A stretch of 64,000 nucleotides of DNA from Halobacillus massiliensis (GTDB taxonomy: Bacteria; Bacillota; Bacilli; Bacillales; Halobacillaceae): positions 3,940,541 to 4,004,540 of the forward strand of contig NZ_LT800499.1 in assembly GCF_900166625.1 (NCBI RefSeq), in the 5' to 3' direction. Shown here piece after piece: positions 1 to 13,935 of this stretch. Both the position numbers and the translations under genes were made by a program. Under the pieces are notes generated by a model. The model made no database searches and had not been told where the DNA came from. It saw only the letters and a program-made list of their open reading frames with translations. Numbering within the stretch: the first letter of the stretch is position 1; each line of letters opens with the position of its first letter.

Positions 1-1161
<1,161 letters not shown>

Positions 1162-1286
1162 GTAGTTTGACTTGCTCATTTGCACACCGAATGTGCTTCT
1201 TAAAAAATTCGATCTATATAATATAGAAAGAAATGTTTTGACGTACTGGTTGGTTCGTTCAGTTTTCAAAGATCAAATTGTCTTAA

Positions 1287-1363
<77 letters not shown>

Positions 1364-1385
1364 CAATATCACATCTAGTAAATAA

Positions 1386-1459
1386 TGGAGCGGGTGAAGG
1401 GAATCGAACCCTCATCATCAGCTTGGAAGGCTGAGGTTTTACCACTAAACTACACCCGC
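1386..1459 (-). tRNA. tRNA-Gly (TCC)
   Basis: Cloverleaf of 74 nt with anticodon TCC in the loop CTTCCAA and an encoded CCA. It lies between Pro and Ile in the array. Confidence 0.97.
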
Positions 1460-1509
1460 ATATAAAGTTTAATTGATAAGTAGATTTTTTAGCATCGATA
1501 GAACTCTCA

Positions 1510-1586
1510 TGGTCGGGAAGACAGGATTCGAACCTGCGACCCCTTGGTCCCAAACCAAGTGCTCTACCAAGCTGAGCTACTTCCCG
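1510..1586 (-). tRNA. tRNA-Pro (TGG)
   Basis: Cloverleaf of 77 nt with anticodon TGG and an encoded CCA. A 50-nt AT-rich spacer separates it from Gly. I saw no clear promoter in that spacer. Confidence 0.97.
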
Positions 1587-1594
1587 TAAGTAAA

Positions 1595-1671
<77 letters not shown>

Positions 1672-1682
1672 AAAACATATTA

Positions 1683-1771
1683 TGGTGCCGAGGGCCGGAC
1701 TCGAACCGGCACGGTGGAAACCCACCGCAGGATTTTAAGTCCTGTGCGTCTGCCAATTCCGCCACCCCGGC
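1683..1771 (-). tRNA. tRNA-Leu (TAA)
   Basis: Class II tRNA of 89 nt with a long variable arm, anticodon TAA and an encoded CCA. Only 11 nt separate it from the following Arg, leaving no room for a separate promoter. Confidence 0.97.
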
Positions 1772-1821
1772 ACGACACTTGCTAGTAAGGTTTGTATCTT
1801 ATATCACGGTTGTAAGTAAAA

Positions 1822-1896
1822 TGGAGCGGAAGACGGGATTCGAACCCGCGACCCCCACCTTGGCAAGGTGGTGTTCTACCACTGAACTACTTCCGC
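1822..1896 (-). tRNA. tRNA-Gly (GCC)
   Basis: Cloverleaf with anticodon GCC in the loop TTGCCAA and an encoded CCA. It is a second glycine isoacceptor in the same array. Confidence 0.97.
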
Positions 1897-1902
1897 GTAA
1901 AA

Positions 1903-1984
1903 TGCGGGTGGAGGGACTTGAACCCCCACGCCGTGAAGCACTAGATCCTAAATCTAGCGTGTCTGCCAATTCCACCACACCCGC
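1903..1984 (-). tRNA. tRNA-Leu (TAG)
   Basis: Class II tRNA of 82 nt with anticodon TAG. The 3' CCA is not encoded: the acceptor stem is followed by A and then TTTT. An identical gene body lies at 7861-7942. Confidence 0.96.
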
Positions 1985-1991
1985 TAATAAA

Positions 1992-2067
1992 TGGTGAGCC
2001 ATGGAGGGCTCGAACCTCCGACCCTCTGATTAAAAGTCAGATGCTCTACCAACTGAGCTAATGGCTC
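1992..2067 (-). tRNA. tRNA-Lys (TTT)
   Basis: Cloverleaf of 76 nt with anticodon TTT and an encoded CCA. The same tRNA recurs at 7951-8026. Confidence 0.97.
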
Positions 2068-2089
2068 TTAACGAAAAACAAGGACTAAA

Positions 2090-2165
<76 letters not shown>

Positions 2166-2169
2166 AAAA

Positions 2170-2245
2170 TGGTGGAGGATGCAGGGCTCGAACCTGCGAC
2201 CCCTTGCTTGTAAGGCAAGTGCTCTCCCAGCTGAGCTAATCCTCC
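2170..2245 (-). tRNA. tRNA-Val (TAC)
   Basis: Cloverleaf of 76 nt with anticodon TAC and an encoded CCA. It begins about 11 nt after the 3' end of 5S rRNA, so it must be processed from the rRNA precursor. Confidence 0.97.
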
Positions 2246-2256
2246 GGATTATGTAA

Positions 2257-2371
2257 GGTATGGCAGCGTCCTACTCTCACGGGGGTAAACCCGACTACCA
2301 TCGGCGCTGAAGAGCTTAACTGCTGTGTTCGGCATGGGAACAGGTGTGACCTCTTCGCTATCGCCACCAAA
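2257..2371 (-). rRNA. 5S ribosomal RNA
   Basis: The reverse strand begins TTTGGTGGCGATAGCGAAGA and ends GACGCTGCCATACC, the usual Bacillaceae 5S termini. It is about 115 nt. It lies 131 nt after the 23S gene and runs straight into tRNA-Val with no terminator between. Confidence 0.95.
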
Positions 2372-2502
2372 CCTTATTTTTTAGGGACAAGATATATTAT
2401 ATTGTCCTTTTGGGAAAATATCAAGGGTTTTTAAAAACTTTTTAAATAAACCCTCAAAACTGGATAAGACTGCTTTCTATCAAACCACGAAAGAATTAAA
2501 AG

Positions 2503-5425
<2,923 letters not shown>

Positions 5426-5579
5426 CATCTTCGTGAAAAGACTTTTTCTTACGTTGGTTTGATGTCTTGTCATATCTTATCCAGTTTTCAAGGTTCACAA
5501 GTTTGAGAGTTTGATCTCTCAAAACTGAACAACCAATCCAGTACGTTTTCCGAAGGAAACGGCGCAAACGCCGCTCCTT

Positions 5580-7156
<1,577 letters not shown>

Positions 7157-7281
7157 GTAGTTTGACTTGCTCATTTGCACACCGAATGTGCTTCTTAAAA
7201 AATTCGATCTATATAATATAGAAAGAAATGTTTTGACGTACTGGTTGGTTCGTTCAGTTTTCAAAGATCAAATTGTCTTAA

Positions 7282-7358
<77 letters not shown>

Positions 7359-7380
7359 CAATATCACATCTAGTAAATAA

Positions 7381-7454
7381 TGGAGCGGGTGAAGGGAATC
7401 GAACCCTCATCATCAGCTTGGAAGGCTGAGGTTTTACCACTAAACTACACCCGC
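7381..7454 (-). tRNA. tRNA-Gly (TCC), second copy
   Basis: Identical to 1386-1459. Anticodon TCC, CCA encoded. Confidence 0.97.
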
Positions 7455-7504
7455 ATATAAAGTTTAATTGATAAGTAGATTTTTTAGCATCGATAGAACT
7501 CTCA

Positions 7505-7581
7505 TGGTCGGGAAGACAGGATTCGAACCTGCGACCCCTTGGTCCCAAACCAAGTGCTCTACCAAGCTGAGCTACTTCCCG
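7505..7581 (-). tRNA. tRNA-Pro (TGG), second copy
   Basis: Identical to 1510-1586. Anticodon TGG, CCA encoded. Confidence 0.97.
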
Positions 7582-7589
7582 TAAGTAAA

Positions 7590-7666
<77 letters not shown>

Positions 7667-7686
7667 TTATTGAAGCGACATATTCT

Positions 7687-7715
7687 AATATATCATGCTT
7701 CAGCTTGTGTTGCAA
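7687..7715 (-). promoter_or_regulatory. Sigma-A promoter of the Arg-Pro-Gly-Ile-16S-23S-5S unit
   Basis: The -35 box TTGCAA (7710-7715) and -10 box TATATT (7687-7692) are separated by exactly 17 nt. They lie 20 nt upstream of tRNA-Arg. It is the closest upstream promoter to the complete 16S gene. Confidence 0.8.
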
Positions 7716-7738
7716 GAACTTTTTTAAAAAAACTTTAG

Positions 7739-7822
<84 letters not shown>

Positions 7823-7860
7823 TAATTGATTAAGTAATTCCCTAAAGCTTAATTACTAAG

Positions 7861-7942
7861 TGCGGGTGGAGGGACTTGAACCCCCACGCCGTGAAGCACT
7901 AGATCCTAAATCTAGCGTGTCTGCCAATTCCACCACACCCGC
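7861..7942 (-). tRNA. tRNA-Leu (TAG), second copy
   Basis: Same gene body as 1903-1984, with anticodon TAG and no encoded CCA. Confidence 0.96.
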
Positions 7943-7950
7943 AAAATGAA

Positions 7951-8026
7951 TGGTGAGCCATGGAGGGCTCGAACCTCCGACCCTCTGATTAAAAGTCAGA
8001 TGCTCTACCAACTGAGCTAATGGCTC
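7951..8026 (-). tRNA. tRNA-Lys (TTT), second copy
   Basis: Same as 1992-2067, with anticodon TTT and CCA encoded. It is the first gene behind the promoter at 8096-8124. Confidence 0.97.
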
Positions 8027-8095
8027 TTAATGAAATGTTAGATCTCATAAGTCTGTTACTTATTTTATTTAAAGCTTGTTTAAAGCACAAGAACT

Positions 8096-8124
8096 ATCAT
8101 ATAACTTTCAAAAAGGTTTGTCAA
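8096..8124 (-). promoter_or_regulatory. Sigma-A promoter upstream of tRNA-Lys
   Basis: A perfect -35 box TTGACA (8119-8124), a 17-nt spacer and -10 TATGAT (8096-8101). It sits in the 116-nt gap between tRNA-Gln and tRNA-Lys and would boost transcription of Lys-Leu-Leu and, by read-through, the rRNA unit. Confidence 0.85.
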
Positions 8125-8142
8125 CCCTTTTCACACATAAAA

Positions 8143-8217
8143 TGGCTGGGCCAGCTGGATTCGAACCAGCGCATGACGGTACCAAAAACCGTTGCCTTAC
8201 CGCTTGGCTATGGCCCA
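8143..8217 (-). tRNA. tRNA-Gln (TTG)
   Basis: Cloverleaf of 75 nt with anticodon TTG in the loop TTTTGGT and an encoded CCA. Confidence 0.97.
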
Positions 8218-8223
8218 CCTAAA

Positions 8224-8300
8224 TGGCGGTCCGGACGGGACTCGAACCCGCGACCTCCTGCGTGACAGGCAGGCATTCTAACCAACTGAACTACCGGACC
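8224..8300 (-). tRNA. tRNA-Asp (GTC)
   Basis: Cloverleaf of 77 nt with anticodon GTC and an encoded CCA. As I recall, the B. subtilis trnS array lacks Asp at this place (Glu is followed by Gln). Confidence 0.97.
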
Positions 8301-8323
8301 CAAACCTAAATGTATGTAAAAAG

Positions 8324-8395
8324 TGACCCGTACGGGATTCGAACCCGTGTTACCGCCGTGAAAGGGCGGTGTCTTAACCGCTTGACCAACGGGCC
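8324..8395 (-). tRNA. tRNA-Glu (TTC)
   Basis: Cloverleaf of about 72 nt with anticodon TTC. The acceptor stem is followed by A and then CTT, so the full CCA is not encoded. Confidence 0.95.
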
Positions 8396-8411
8396 ATATT
8401 CAAAAATGTAA

Positions 8412-8502
8412 TGGCGGAGAAGGAGGGATTTGAACCCTCGCGCCGCTTGCGCGACCTACACCCTTAGCAGGGGCGCCTCTTCAGCCACTTGAGTACTTCT
8501 CC
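8412..8502 (-). tRNA. tRNA-Ser (GCT)
   Basis: Class II tRNA of 91 nt with a long variable arm, anticodon GCT and an encoded CCA. Confidence 0.96.
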
Positions 8503-8506
8503 GTAA

Positions 8507-8581
8507 TGGCTCCACAGGTAGGATTCGAACCTACGACCGATCGGTTAACAGCCGATTGCTCTACCACTGAGCTACTGTGGA
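8507..8581 (-). tRNA. tRNA-Asn (GTT)
   Basis: Cloverleaf of 75 nt with anticodon GTT and an encoded CCA. It is the first gene of the array, directly behind the tandem promoters. Confidence 0.97.
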
Positions 8582-8617
8582 ATAATTTTCAAACTCGCAA
8601 TGTCAGCGACGTTATAT

Positions 8618-8740
8618 ATAATATAACATTTGAAAGCTTGTGTCAATAAGTTTTATGTAATTTTCATCGTGCAGCTTGTCAACTCTTGGTCCCTTTGTTC
8701 AGGGCTTATTTAATTTAACACGGACTACATATTTCGTCAA
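8618..8740 (-). promoter_or_regulatory. Three tandem sigma-A promoters of the tRNA/rRNA array
   Basis: Each has a 17-nt spacer. The one nearest the tRNAs has TTGACA (8641-8646) and TATTAT (8618-8623). The middle one has TTGACA (8677-8682) and TACATA (8654-8659). The distal one has TTGACG (8735-8740) and TAAATT (8712-8717). The nearest is very strong by consensus and the distal one is weaker. Tandem promoters are usual for rRNA and tRNA operons. Confidence 0.75.
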
Positions 8741-8747
8741 TGGATTT

Positions 8748-9194
8748 TTACTGTTTTTTTAACTTTCCTTTACATTTTCCACAAACGTAGCGTGTAGTAT
8801 TGATTTTACGCTTCCTGCGATAGGTTTGGCCGCAGTCGGTACATTTATAAAAAATGGCTTTTTCTATATCAGAAGGAAGAGGTTTGCAGAATCGCGGCGA
8901 TCCTGTTTTTTTTAAAAGATCCTTAAATTCTCGATCTCCATGAGAAAATCCCTTTCCTTCTATATGAAGATGGTAATGGCAAAGCTCATGTTTAATAATT
9001 CCCTGAAACTCCTGTTCCCCGAGTTCGTTTAAATACTTTCCATTAAGCTCAATGATTCGTTTTGATGGGATATATCTTCCGCCGGTCGTACGAAGTCTGG
9101 GATTGATAATTACTCGATCAGCAAAGGGCTTCCCGAAAAAATCCAGAGAGATTTGGTTTGTCCATTCCTGAAGCTGTTTCTCAGTCATTGTCAA
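8748..9194 (-). CDS. SprT-like zinc metalloprotease-fold protein
   Basis: A 148-residue SprT family protein, equivalent to B. subtilis YdcK by family and position. The HExxH zinc site HELCH is at residues 69-73. A C-terminal zinc ribbon has CTDC (118-121) and CGKC (138-141). The family includes the eukaryotic DNA-protein crosslink protease Spartan, but the role of the short bacterial form is not established. The TTG start is chosen because AAGGA lies 9 nt upstream; an ATG two codons later is the alternative. The gene lies between the tRNA array and cmpA, which is divergent. Confidence 0.88.
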   Translation of the reverse strand: MTMTEKQLQEWTNQISLDFFGKPFADRVIINPRLRTTGGRYIPSKRIIELNGKYLNELGEQEFQGIIKHELCHYHLHIEGKGFSHGDREFKDLLKKTGSPRFCKPLPSDIEKAIFYKCTDCGQTYRRKRKINTTRYVCGKCKGKLKKQ

Positions 9195-9271
9195 TTTGAC
9201 ACATCCTTCTTCCTATTCGCATAAATTATTATAAATCGGATGATTCCTAAATTCAAAGGGAGGAGATTTCT

Positions 9272-9382
9272 GTGCCCCGTTGGTTACAGAAACAAATGTC
9301 CAACGCATTTTTGAATAAGGATAAGTATCAAATTAAAATGTTGAATCAATGCTGGTATTTCTACAGGCATCGTTTAAGATAA
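9272..9382 (+). CDS. cmpA: Cortex morphogenetic protein CmpA (36 aa)
   Basis: A micro-gene that length filters miss. It starts with GTG at 9272, 6 nt after the strong ribosome binding site GGGAGGAG, and ends with TAA at 9380-9382. The peptide begins MPRWLQKQMSNAF and contains the block NQCWYFYRHR. It resembles the 37-residue B. subtilis CmpA, which links spore coat and cortex assembly with the ClpXP quality-control pathway. As I recall, the B. subtilis gene lies at the same place, between ydcI (tex) and ydcK. It is the only plus-strand gene in this part of the window, which fits separate control during sporulation. Confidence 0.88.
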   Translation: MPRWLQKQMSNAFLNKDKYQIKMLNQCWYFYRHRLR

Positions 9383-9409
9383 AAGCAGATTGCTGAATCG
9401 CAATACATT

Positions 9410-9441
9410 TAAAAAACCTGGAAGACAGATTGTCTTCCAGG
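9410..9441 (-). terminator. Terminator of tex
   Basis: An 11-bp stem CCTGGAAGACA/TGTCTTCCAGG with a short loop (9417-9441). On the minus strand it is followed by TTTTTT. It starts 10 nt after the tex stop codon. Confidence 0.88.
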
Positions 9442-9450
9442 CGTTCATGT

Positions 9451-11604
9451 TTATTTATTAAGCATCGTCAGTGCAATACGCTGCTTTTGCGTATCAACCT
9501 TTTCTACCCAGACAGTGACAACATCACCGACGGCCACCACATCCATCGGATGCTTTACAAATTTGTTCGACAACTTCGAAATATGGACAAGTCCGTCCTG
9601 TTTCACTCCGATATCTACAAATACTCCAAAATCGACTACGTTTCGCACCGTTCCCTCTAGTTCCATTCCCTGTTCAAGATCTTCCATAGAAAGAACGTTT
9701 GTTTTTAGTAATGGTTTAGGGAGATCATCTCTTGGGTCACGACCTGGTTCAGCCAATGCTTTTACAATATCCCGTAATGTCGGCTCTCCTGTTCCAAGCT
9801 TTGCTGCCATTTCTGACAAATCTATTGTAGAAAGCTTATCCTTCACTTCCCCTTTTCCAATATCCGCGGGAGAAGAGTGGATTTCTTTTAACAACGCATA
9901 AGCCGTTTTATAGGACTCCGGGTGAATGGATGTTTTGTCGAGTGGTTCCTCTCCCTCCAAAACACGAAGAAAACCGATACTCTGTTCAAAAGTTTTTGCA
10001 CCAAGACGGGGAATCTTCTTCAGCTGCTTGCGGCTTGTAAACTTACCTACCTCTTCTCTTTGCTTAACGACATTGTTGGCAACTGCTTTACTTAAGCCAG
10101 ATACGTATTGCAAAAGAGATGAGGAGGCTGTATTTACATTAACCCCTACCTGGTTTACGGCTGTTTCAACGACAAACGTTAAGGATTCATTCAGCTTCTT
10201 CTGTGTAACATCGTGTTGATATTGTCCCACTCCAATTGATTTCGGATCAATTTTCACAAGCTCGGCCAGTGGATCTTGAACTCTGCGGGCGATGGATACA
10301 GCACTACGTTCTTCAACCTGCAGATCTGGAAATTCTTCGCGTGCCAGCTTGGAAGCAGAATATACACTTGCTCCGGCTTCGTTTACGATCATATAGGCGG
10401 CCTTCAGGCCATGTGACTGAATCATGTCAGCAATAAACTGTTCTGTTTCTCTTGACGCCGTCCCATTCCCTACAGCAATCAGCTCTATCGGGTATTGATC
10501 GAAAAAACCTTTAATTGTATTCTCTGCTCCTTTCACATCATTTCGAGGAGGTGTTGGATAAATAACCGCAATTTCAAGCACCTTCCCTGTTTCATTGATG
10601 ACGGCAAGCTTACAGCCTGTACGAAAAGCAGGGTCTACACCAAGCACCATTTTCCCTTTTAACGGATGCTGCAGCAGCAGGCTCTTTAAGTTGCTTGAAA
10701 ATACTTCAATCGCTTGCTCCTCAGCTGTTTCTGAAAGTGAGCTGCGTATTTCTCTTTCAATAGATGGCTGAATTAAACGCTTATAACTGTCTTCGATCGC
10801 CCATTCCAGGATTCCCCGATGTTTGGTATCAACAGACCGTTTAATGATTTTATTTTTTAAATACTCCATAATCGTCTCTTGGGGAGGATGGATGGATACT
10901 TTTAATATGTTTTCTTTTTCCCCACGGTTTAAAGCAAGAATACGGTGGGAGACAATTGAACGGATAGGCTCTTGGTAGTCATAATACATTTCAAAGATGG
11001 ACTTTTCGTCTTTTTCTTTATCCTTCTCTTTGGATTCGATCGTTCCTGAACGAAATGTTTTCTGTCTGATGCTCTCCCTGTAGGCTGGATCATCTGAGAT
11101 CCACTCAGCCAGGATATCATTTACTCCTTCTGTTACGTCTTCTACCGTATGTAACTCGTGTTCTTCGGAGAAAAATTTCTCAGCTTCTGCTTCATAATTA
11201 AAAGGCTGCTGTTCCCAAACCTTCAAAGCTAAAGGTTCAAGTCCTTTTTCTTTAGCGACTGTAGCACGTGTTCTTCTTTTCTGCTTATAAGGACGATAGA
11301 GATCTTCTACTTTCTGCAGTTTTGTCGCACTTTCAATTTCTGACTTTAGCTCATCTGTCAGTTTTCCCTGTTCTTCAATAAGCCGTGTAACTTCTTCCTT
11401 TCGCTGAGAAAGGTTTTGTACATAATTCCATTGATCTTCAATTGCTTTAATTTGCACTTCATCTAGTCCGCCTGTCATTTCTTTTCGATAGCGGGCGATG
11501 AACGGAACAGTATTTCCATCTGCTAATAATTGAATTACTTGCTCTATAGGCTTTACAGCAATGCCGGTTTCTTTTCCTACCAGCTGAATATGTTTATCAC
11601 TCAA
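9451..11604 (-). CDS. tex: Tex family S1 RNA-binding protein
   Basis: A 717-residue Tex protein (YdcI type), a nucleic-acid-binding factor linked to transcription. The order of parts is the helical Tex N-terminal domain, a YqgF/RNase H-like domain starting near the GVDPAFRTG segment, helix-hairpin-helix elements including KIPRLGAKTF, and a C-terminal S1 domain over about the last 70 residues (VDFGVFVDIG, DGLVHIS). The length is normal. The start is TTG, with AGGAGG 7 nt upstream; there is no nearby ATG. It follows the sigma-B operon on the same strand but has a terminator before it, so it is probably transcribed separately. Confidence 0.95.
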   Translation of the reverse strand: MSDKHIQLVGKETGIAVKPIEQVIQLLADGNTVPFIARYRKEMTGGLDEVQIKAIEDQWNYVQNLSQRKEEVTRLIEEQGKLTDELKSEIESATKLQKVEDLYRPYKQKRRTRATVAKEKGLEPLALKVWEQQPFNYEAEAEKFFSEEHELHTVEDVTEGVNDILAEWISDDPAYRESIRQKTFRSGTIESKEKDKEKDEKSIFEMYYDYQEPIRSIVSHRILALNRGEKENILKVSIHPPQETIMEYLKNKIIKRSVDTKHRGILEWAIEDSYKRLIQPSIEREIRSSLSETAEEQAIEVFSSNLKSLLLQHPLKGKMVLGVDPAFRTGCKLAVINETGKVLEIAVIYPTPPRNDVKGAENTIKGFFDQYPIELIAVGNGTASRETEQFIADMIQSHGLKAAYMIVNEAGASVYSASKLAREEFPDLQVEERSAVSIARRVQDPLAELVKIDPKSIGVGQYQHDVTQKKLNESLTFVVETAVNQVGVNVNTASSSLLQYVSGLSKAVANNVVKQREEVGKFTSRKQLKKIPRLGAKTFEQSIGFLRVLEGEEPLDKTSIHPESYKTAYALLKEIHSSPADIGKGEVKDKLSTIDLSEMAAKLGTGEPTLRDIVKALAEPGRDPRDDLPKPLLKTNVLSMEDLEQGMELEGTVRNVVDFGVFVDIGVKQDGLVHISKLSNKFVKHPMDVVAVGDVVTVWVEKVDTQKQRIALTMLNK

Positions 11605-11665
11605 AACGAGTCCTCCTCATCTGTCGATCTACCTTATATTGTATCAAACCTTACACACTTAATAA

Positions 11666-11703
11666 GGGATCTTATTCATGAATTTTTCCAAGAATAAGAT
11701 CCC
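11666..11703 (-). terminator. Terminator of the sigma-B operon
   Basis: A 12-bp stem GGGATCTTATTC/GAATAAGATCCC with a 14-nt loop, just after the rsbX stop codon. The T tract on the minus strand is short (TTATT). Confidence 0.75.
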
Positions 11704-11704
11704 T

Positions 11705-12304
11705 TTATTTATAACTCATGGCAATAAGTGTCGTATCGTCATCAATACTATTACCATAAAGCTCTTTATATTGCTGAGTCATTACTTCCGGATTTGTTGA
11801 ATTTATATGCTTTGCCGATAATTTCCGATCCTGTACACCGTCGGAAAACATAAGAAACATCATTCCTCGTTCAGCTTTGCCTCGGCTCACACGTAATTTT
11901 CGAGGGTATCCGGCCAAATATCCTGCAAGCGGAATATTTCGGCTCCTTTTCCCTTCCTGATCTATGATAATAATTCCGATATTCCCAATAGAGGAATAGG
12001 AATAGGTTTGTTCCGTAAAGTCGATATTAAGTATGCCTAGCACAACTCCGCGTTTGCCAAGTAAAGCATCATTGCATTTAGTAATAATCGACTCAATCTC
12101 CAAGTCAGGGTACTTTTCAATAACATCCATAACAGCCTGCGAAGATTCGCTTGCCAGCTCTCCGCTTCCTAAACCGTCCGCAATCGCACATACAAACTTT
12201 CCATCTGTCTCTTTGTAGTAATAACTATCTCCACAATAATAATTCCCTTTTTTCGCCTTCTGATAAATGGAGACAGCTACTTTAGCTGCAGAGTCCGCTT
12301 CCAC
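11705..12304 (-). CDS. rsbX: RsbX phosphatase, sigma-B negative feedback
   Basis: A 199-residue PPM/PP2C-type serine phosphatase. In the sigma-B network RsbX dephosphorylates RsbS and RsbR and so resets the stressosome after stress. Metal-binding motifs are visible: GDSYYY near the N terminus, AIADGLGSGE, FSDGVQD and the C-terminal DDDTTL. The start is GTG and overlaps the sigB stop by one base (TAGTG), which indicates translational coupling. It is the last gene of the operon. Confidence 0.93.
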   Translation of the reverse strand: MEADSAAKVAVSIYQKAKKGNYYCGDSYYYKETDGKFVCAIADGLGSGELASESSQAVMDVIEKYPDLEIESIITKCNDALLGKRGVVLGILNIDFTEQTYSYSSIGNIGIIIIDQEGKRSRNIPLAGYLAGYPRKLRVSRGKAERGMMFLMFSDGVQDRKLSAKHINSTNPEVMTQQYKELYGNSIDDDTTLIAMSYK

Positions 12305-13083
12305 TAAAAAGCCTCAACCGATTCTGCCTGTAAGGCTTCTTTTAGTTTTCGAAGAGCTCGACGCTGAAGGCGAGAAACGTGCATTTGTGAGATACCCAGC
12401 CTTTCTCCGGTATCTTTTTGGCTCAAATTCTCAAAATACGTACACTGAAGAATTTCCTGTTCGCGTTCACTCAAGATGGGCAATACTTTCTGAAGCAGCA
12501 TTTTCTGATCAATTTGATCATAGCCGCCTTCCGGATTCCCAATCAGGTCAAGAATCGTCACTGTACTTCCATCTGAATCCGCTTCAATTTTCCTATCAAC
12601 AGAAAGAGCTTTATAGCTTTTGCCCATTTCCATTGTTTCCAGTACATCTTCTTCAGAAACTTCAAGATAATCAGCAATTTCAAGAACAGAAGGGGAACGC
12701 TGCAAGTCGCTTGTCAGCTCTTCTGCTGCTTTTTTTATCTTTGGACCAAGTTCTTTAATCCGACGCGGAACGTGTACACTCCAAGTTTTGTCGCGGATGA
12801 AACGTTTTATTTCTCCAATGATTGTCGGTATTGCAAAAGATTCGAATGATTTCCCAAACTCAGGGTCATACCGTCGAATCGCAGCAAGCAGACCTAACAT
12901 CCCCACTTGGACAAGGTCCTCATGAATCGTACTGTTTTTTGAATACTTACGGGCAATGGATTCGACTAAATCATTATAAGTTAAGACGATTTTTTCCTGG
13001 ATTTCTTCATCTCTTGGATTTTCTTGTAAAAATGCGATCCATTCATAAACCTCATCATTGTGATGTTGAGATTTTGTCGCCAT
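12304..13083 (-). CDS. sigB: RNA polymerase sigma factor SigB
   Basis: The general stress sigma factor, 259 residues from the chosen start. Region 2 carries the block SFESFAIPTIIGEIKRFIRD and the C terminus carries a region 4 helix-turn-helix (LGISQMHVSRLQRRA). It directs the general stress regulon when released from RsbW. The ORF is open up to 13104, but the ATG at 13083 is chosen because GAGGTGG lies about 6 nt before it. The start overlaps the end of rsbW by 29 nt, as coupled genes do. A conserved 6-gene run precedes it. Confidence 0.95.
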   Translation of the reverse strand: MATKSQHHNDEVYEWIAFLQENPRDEEIQEKIVLTYNDLVESIARKYSKNSTIHEDLVQVGMLGLLAAIRRYDPEFGKSFESFAIPTIIGEIKRFIRDKTWSVHVPRRIKELGPKIKKAAEELTSDLQRSPSVLEIADYLEVSEEDVLETMEMGKSYKALSVDRKIEADSDGSTVTILDLIGNPEGGYDQIDQKMLLQKVLPILSEREQEILQCTYFENLSQKDTGERLGISQMHVSRLQRRALRKLKEALQAESVEAF

Positions 13084-13531
13084 CCTGCCCCACCTCATTT
13101 TCATGAAGGTATTTTGTCATCAAGACAATAACTCCATATTTGCTGTTAATCTCAACTTTATCCATAAGGGCATCAATTAAGAAAAGTCCGAACCCGCCTT
13201 CCCGCAGTTCGCCGATATCATCATTGTGCTGGTAAGGTCCGATATCTTCCTTAATTTCACCCAGATTAAAGCTTCCGCCATGGTCGGCTACCATTACTTC
13301 AAGGCGGTCCTTATAAACTCCAAAGCCGATGGTGATCTCACCTTCGCCTGTTTCCTTATAAGCATGCTTCACAGCGTTCGTAATCGCTTCAGAAATCGCT
13401 ACCTTTAAATCTTCAATTTCTTCATAACCAAACCCCATACGATTAGCGATTCCAGAGGTACTCAAGCGCACAACACCCACATATTCAGCTTTAGCAGGAA
13501 CTTTCACCTCAACAAAATCAAATGATTCCAT
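13055..13531 (-). CDS. rsbW: RsbW anti-sigma-B factor and kinase
   Basis: A 158-residue GHKL-type serine kinase. It binds SigB in unstressed cells and phosphorylates RsbV. The N box is EAITNAVKHAY, followed by the G1 box VADHGGSF and the G2 box GGFGLFLI. It starts two bases after the rsbV stop and overlaps sigB. The three genes rsbV-rsbW-sigB form the core partner-switching unit. Confidence 0.96.
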   Translation of the reverse strand: MESFDFVEVKVPAKAEYVGVVRLSTSGIANRMGFGYEEIEDLKVAISEAITNAVKHAYKETGEGEITIGFGVYKDRLEVMVADHGGSFNLGEIKEDIGPYQHNDDIGELREGGFGLFLIDALMDKVEINSKYGVIVLMTKYLHENEVGQDGDKISTSQ

Positions 13532-13533
13532 GA

Positions 13534-13863
13534 TTACATTCCACCTTGTACTTTATTCTCAATGTCCATAATCTCGGTTAATCCAGTGATTTTAAACAAA
13601 CGGTAAACTCTATCCTGCATATTCACAAGCTTTAAAGAAGTGTCATGCTCCTTTGTAGATTTAAGAGCGCTGATAAAAACACCAAGCCCTGTAGAATCCA
13701 TATAGTTTACGTCCTGCAGGTCTACTTCCACTGTCTGGCCGTTTTCTTTAGTAAGAGGGAGCAGCGTATCTTTCAGCTTCGGTGCTGTAAATGCGTCTAC
13801 CTCTCCGGAAAGTGCCACTCCGGCTATATTTTCTTTATTTGTAACATCAATTGTTAAATTCAT
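13534..13863 (-). CDS. rsbV: RsbV anti-anti-sigma factor
   Basis: A 109-residue STAS-domain protein. Unphosphorylated RsbV binds RsbW and releases SigB. The phosphorylation site is Ser57 in NYMDSTGLGVF. It is the first gene behind the internal sigma-B promoter (13910-13935) and has a GGGGAGG ribosome binding site upstream. Confidence 0.96.
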   Translation of the reverse strand: MNLTIDVTNKENIAGVALSGEVDAFTAPKLKDTLLPLTKENGQTVEVDLQDVNYMDSTGLGVFISALKSTKEHDTSLKLVNMQDRVYRLFKITGLTEIMDIENKVQGGM

Positions 13864-13909
13864 CTCGTATGCCTCCCCTTGAATCTTAAAAAAGTTCAGT
13901 AGAGTAAAA

Positions 13910-13935
13910 ATACCCGGTCGGATATTATTCTAAAC
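13910..13935 (-). promoter_or_regulatory. Sigma-B promoter before rsbV (autoregulation)
   Basis: The -35 box GTTTAG (13930-13935) and -10 box GGGTAT (13910-13915) are separated by 14 nt, close to the sigma-B consensus GTTTAA-N12..15-GGGTAT. The -35 box overlaps the rsbU stop codon. As I recall, B. subtilis has its sigma-B promoter at the same place. Confidence 0.88.
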
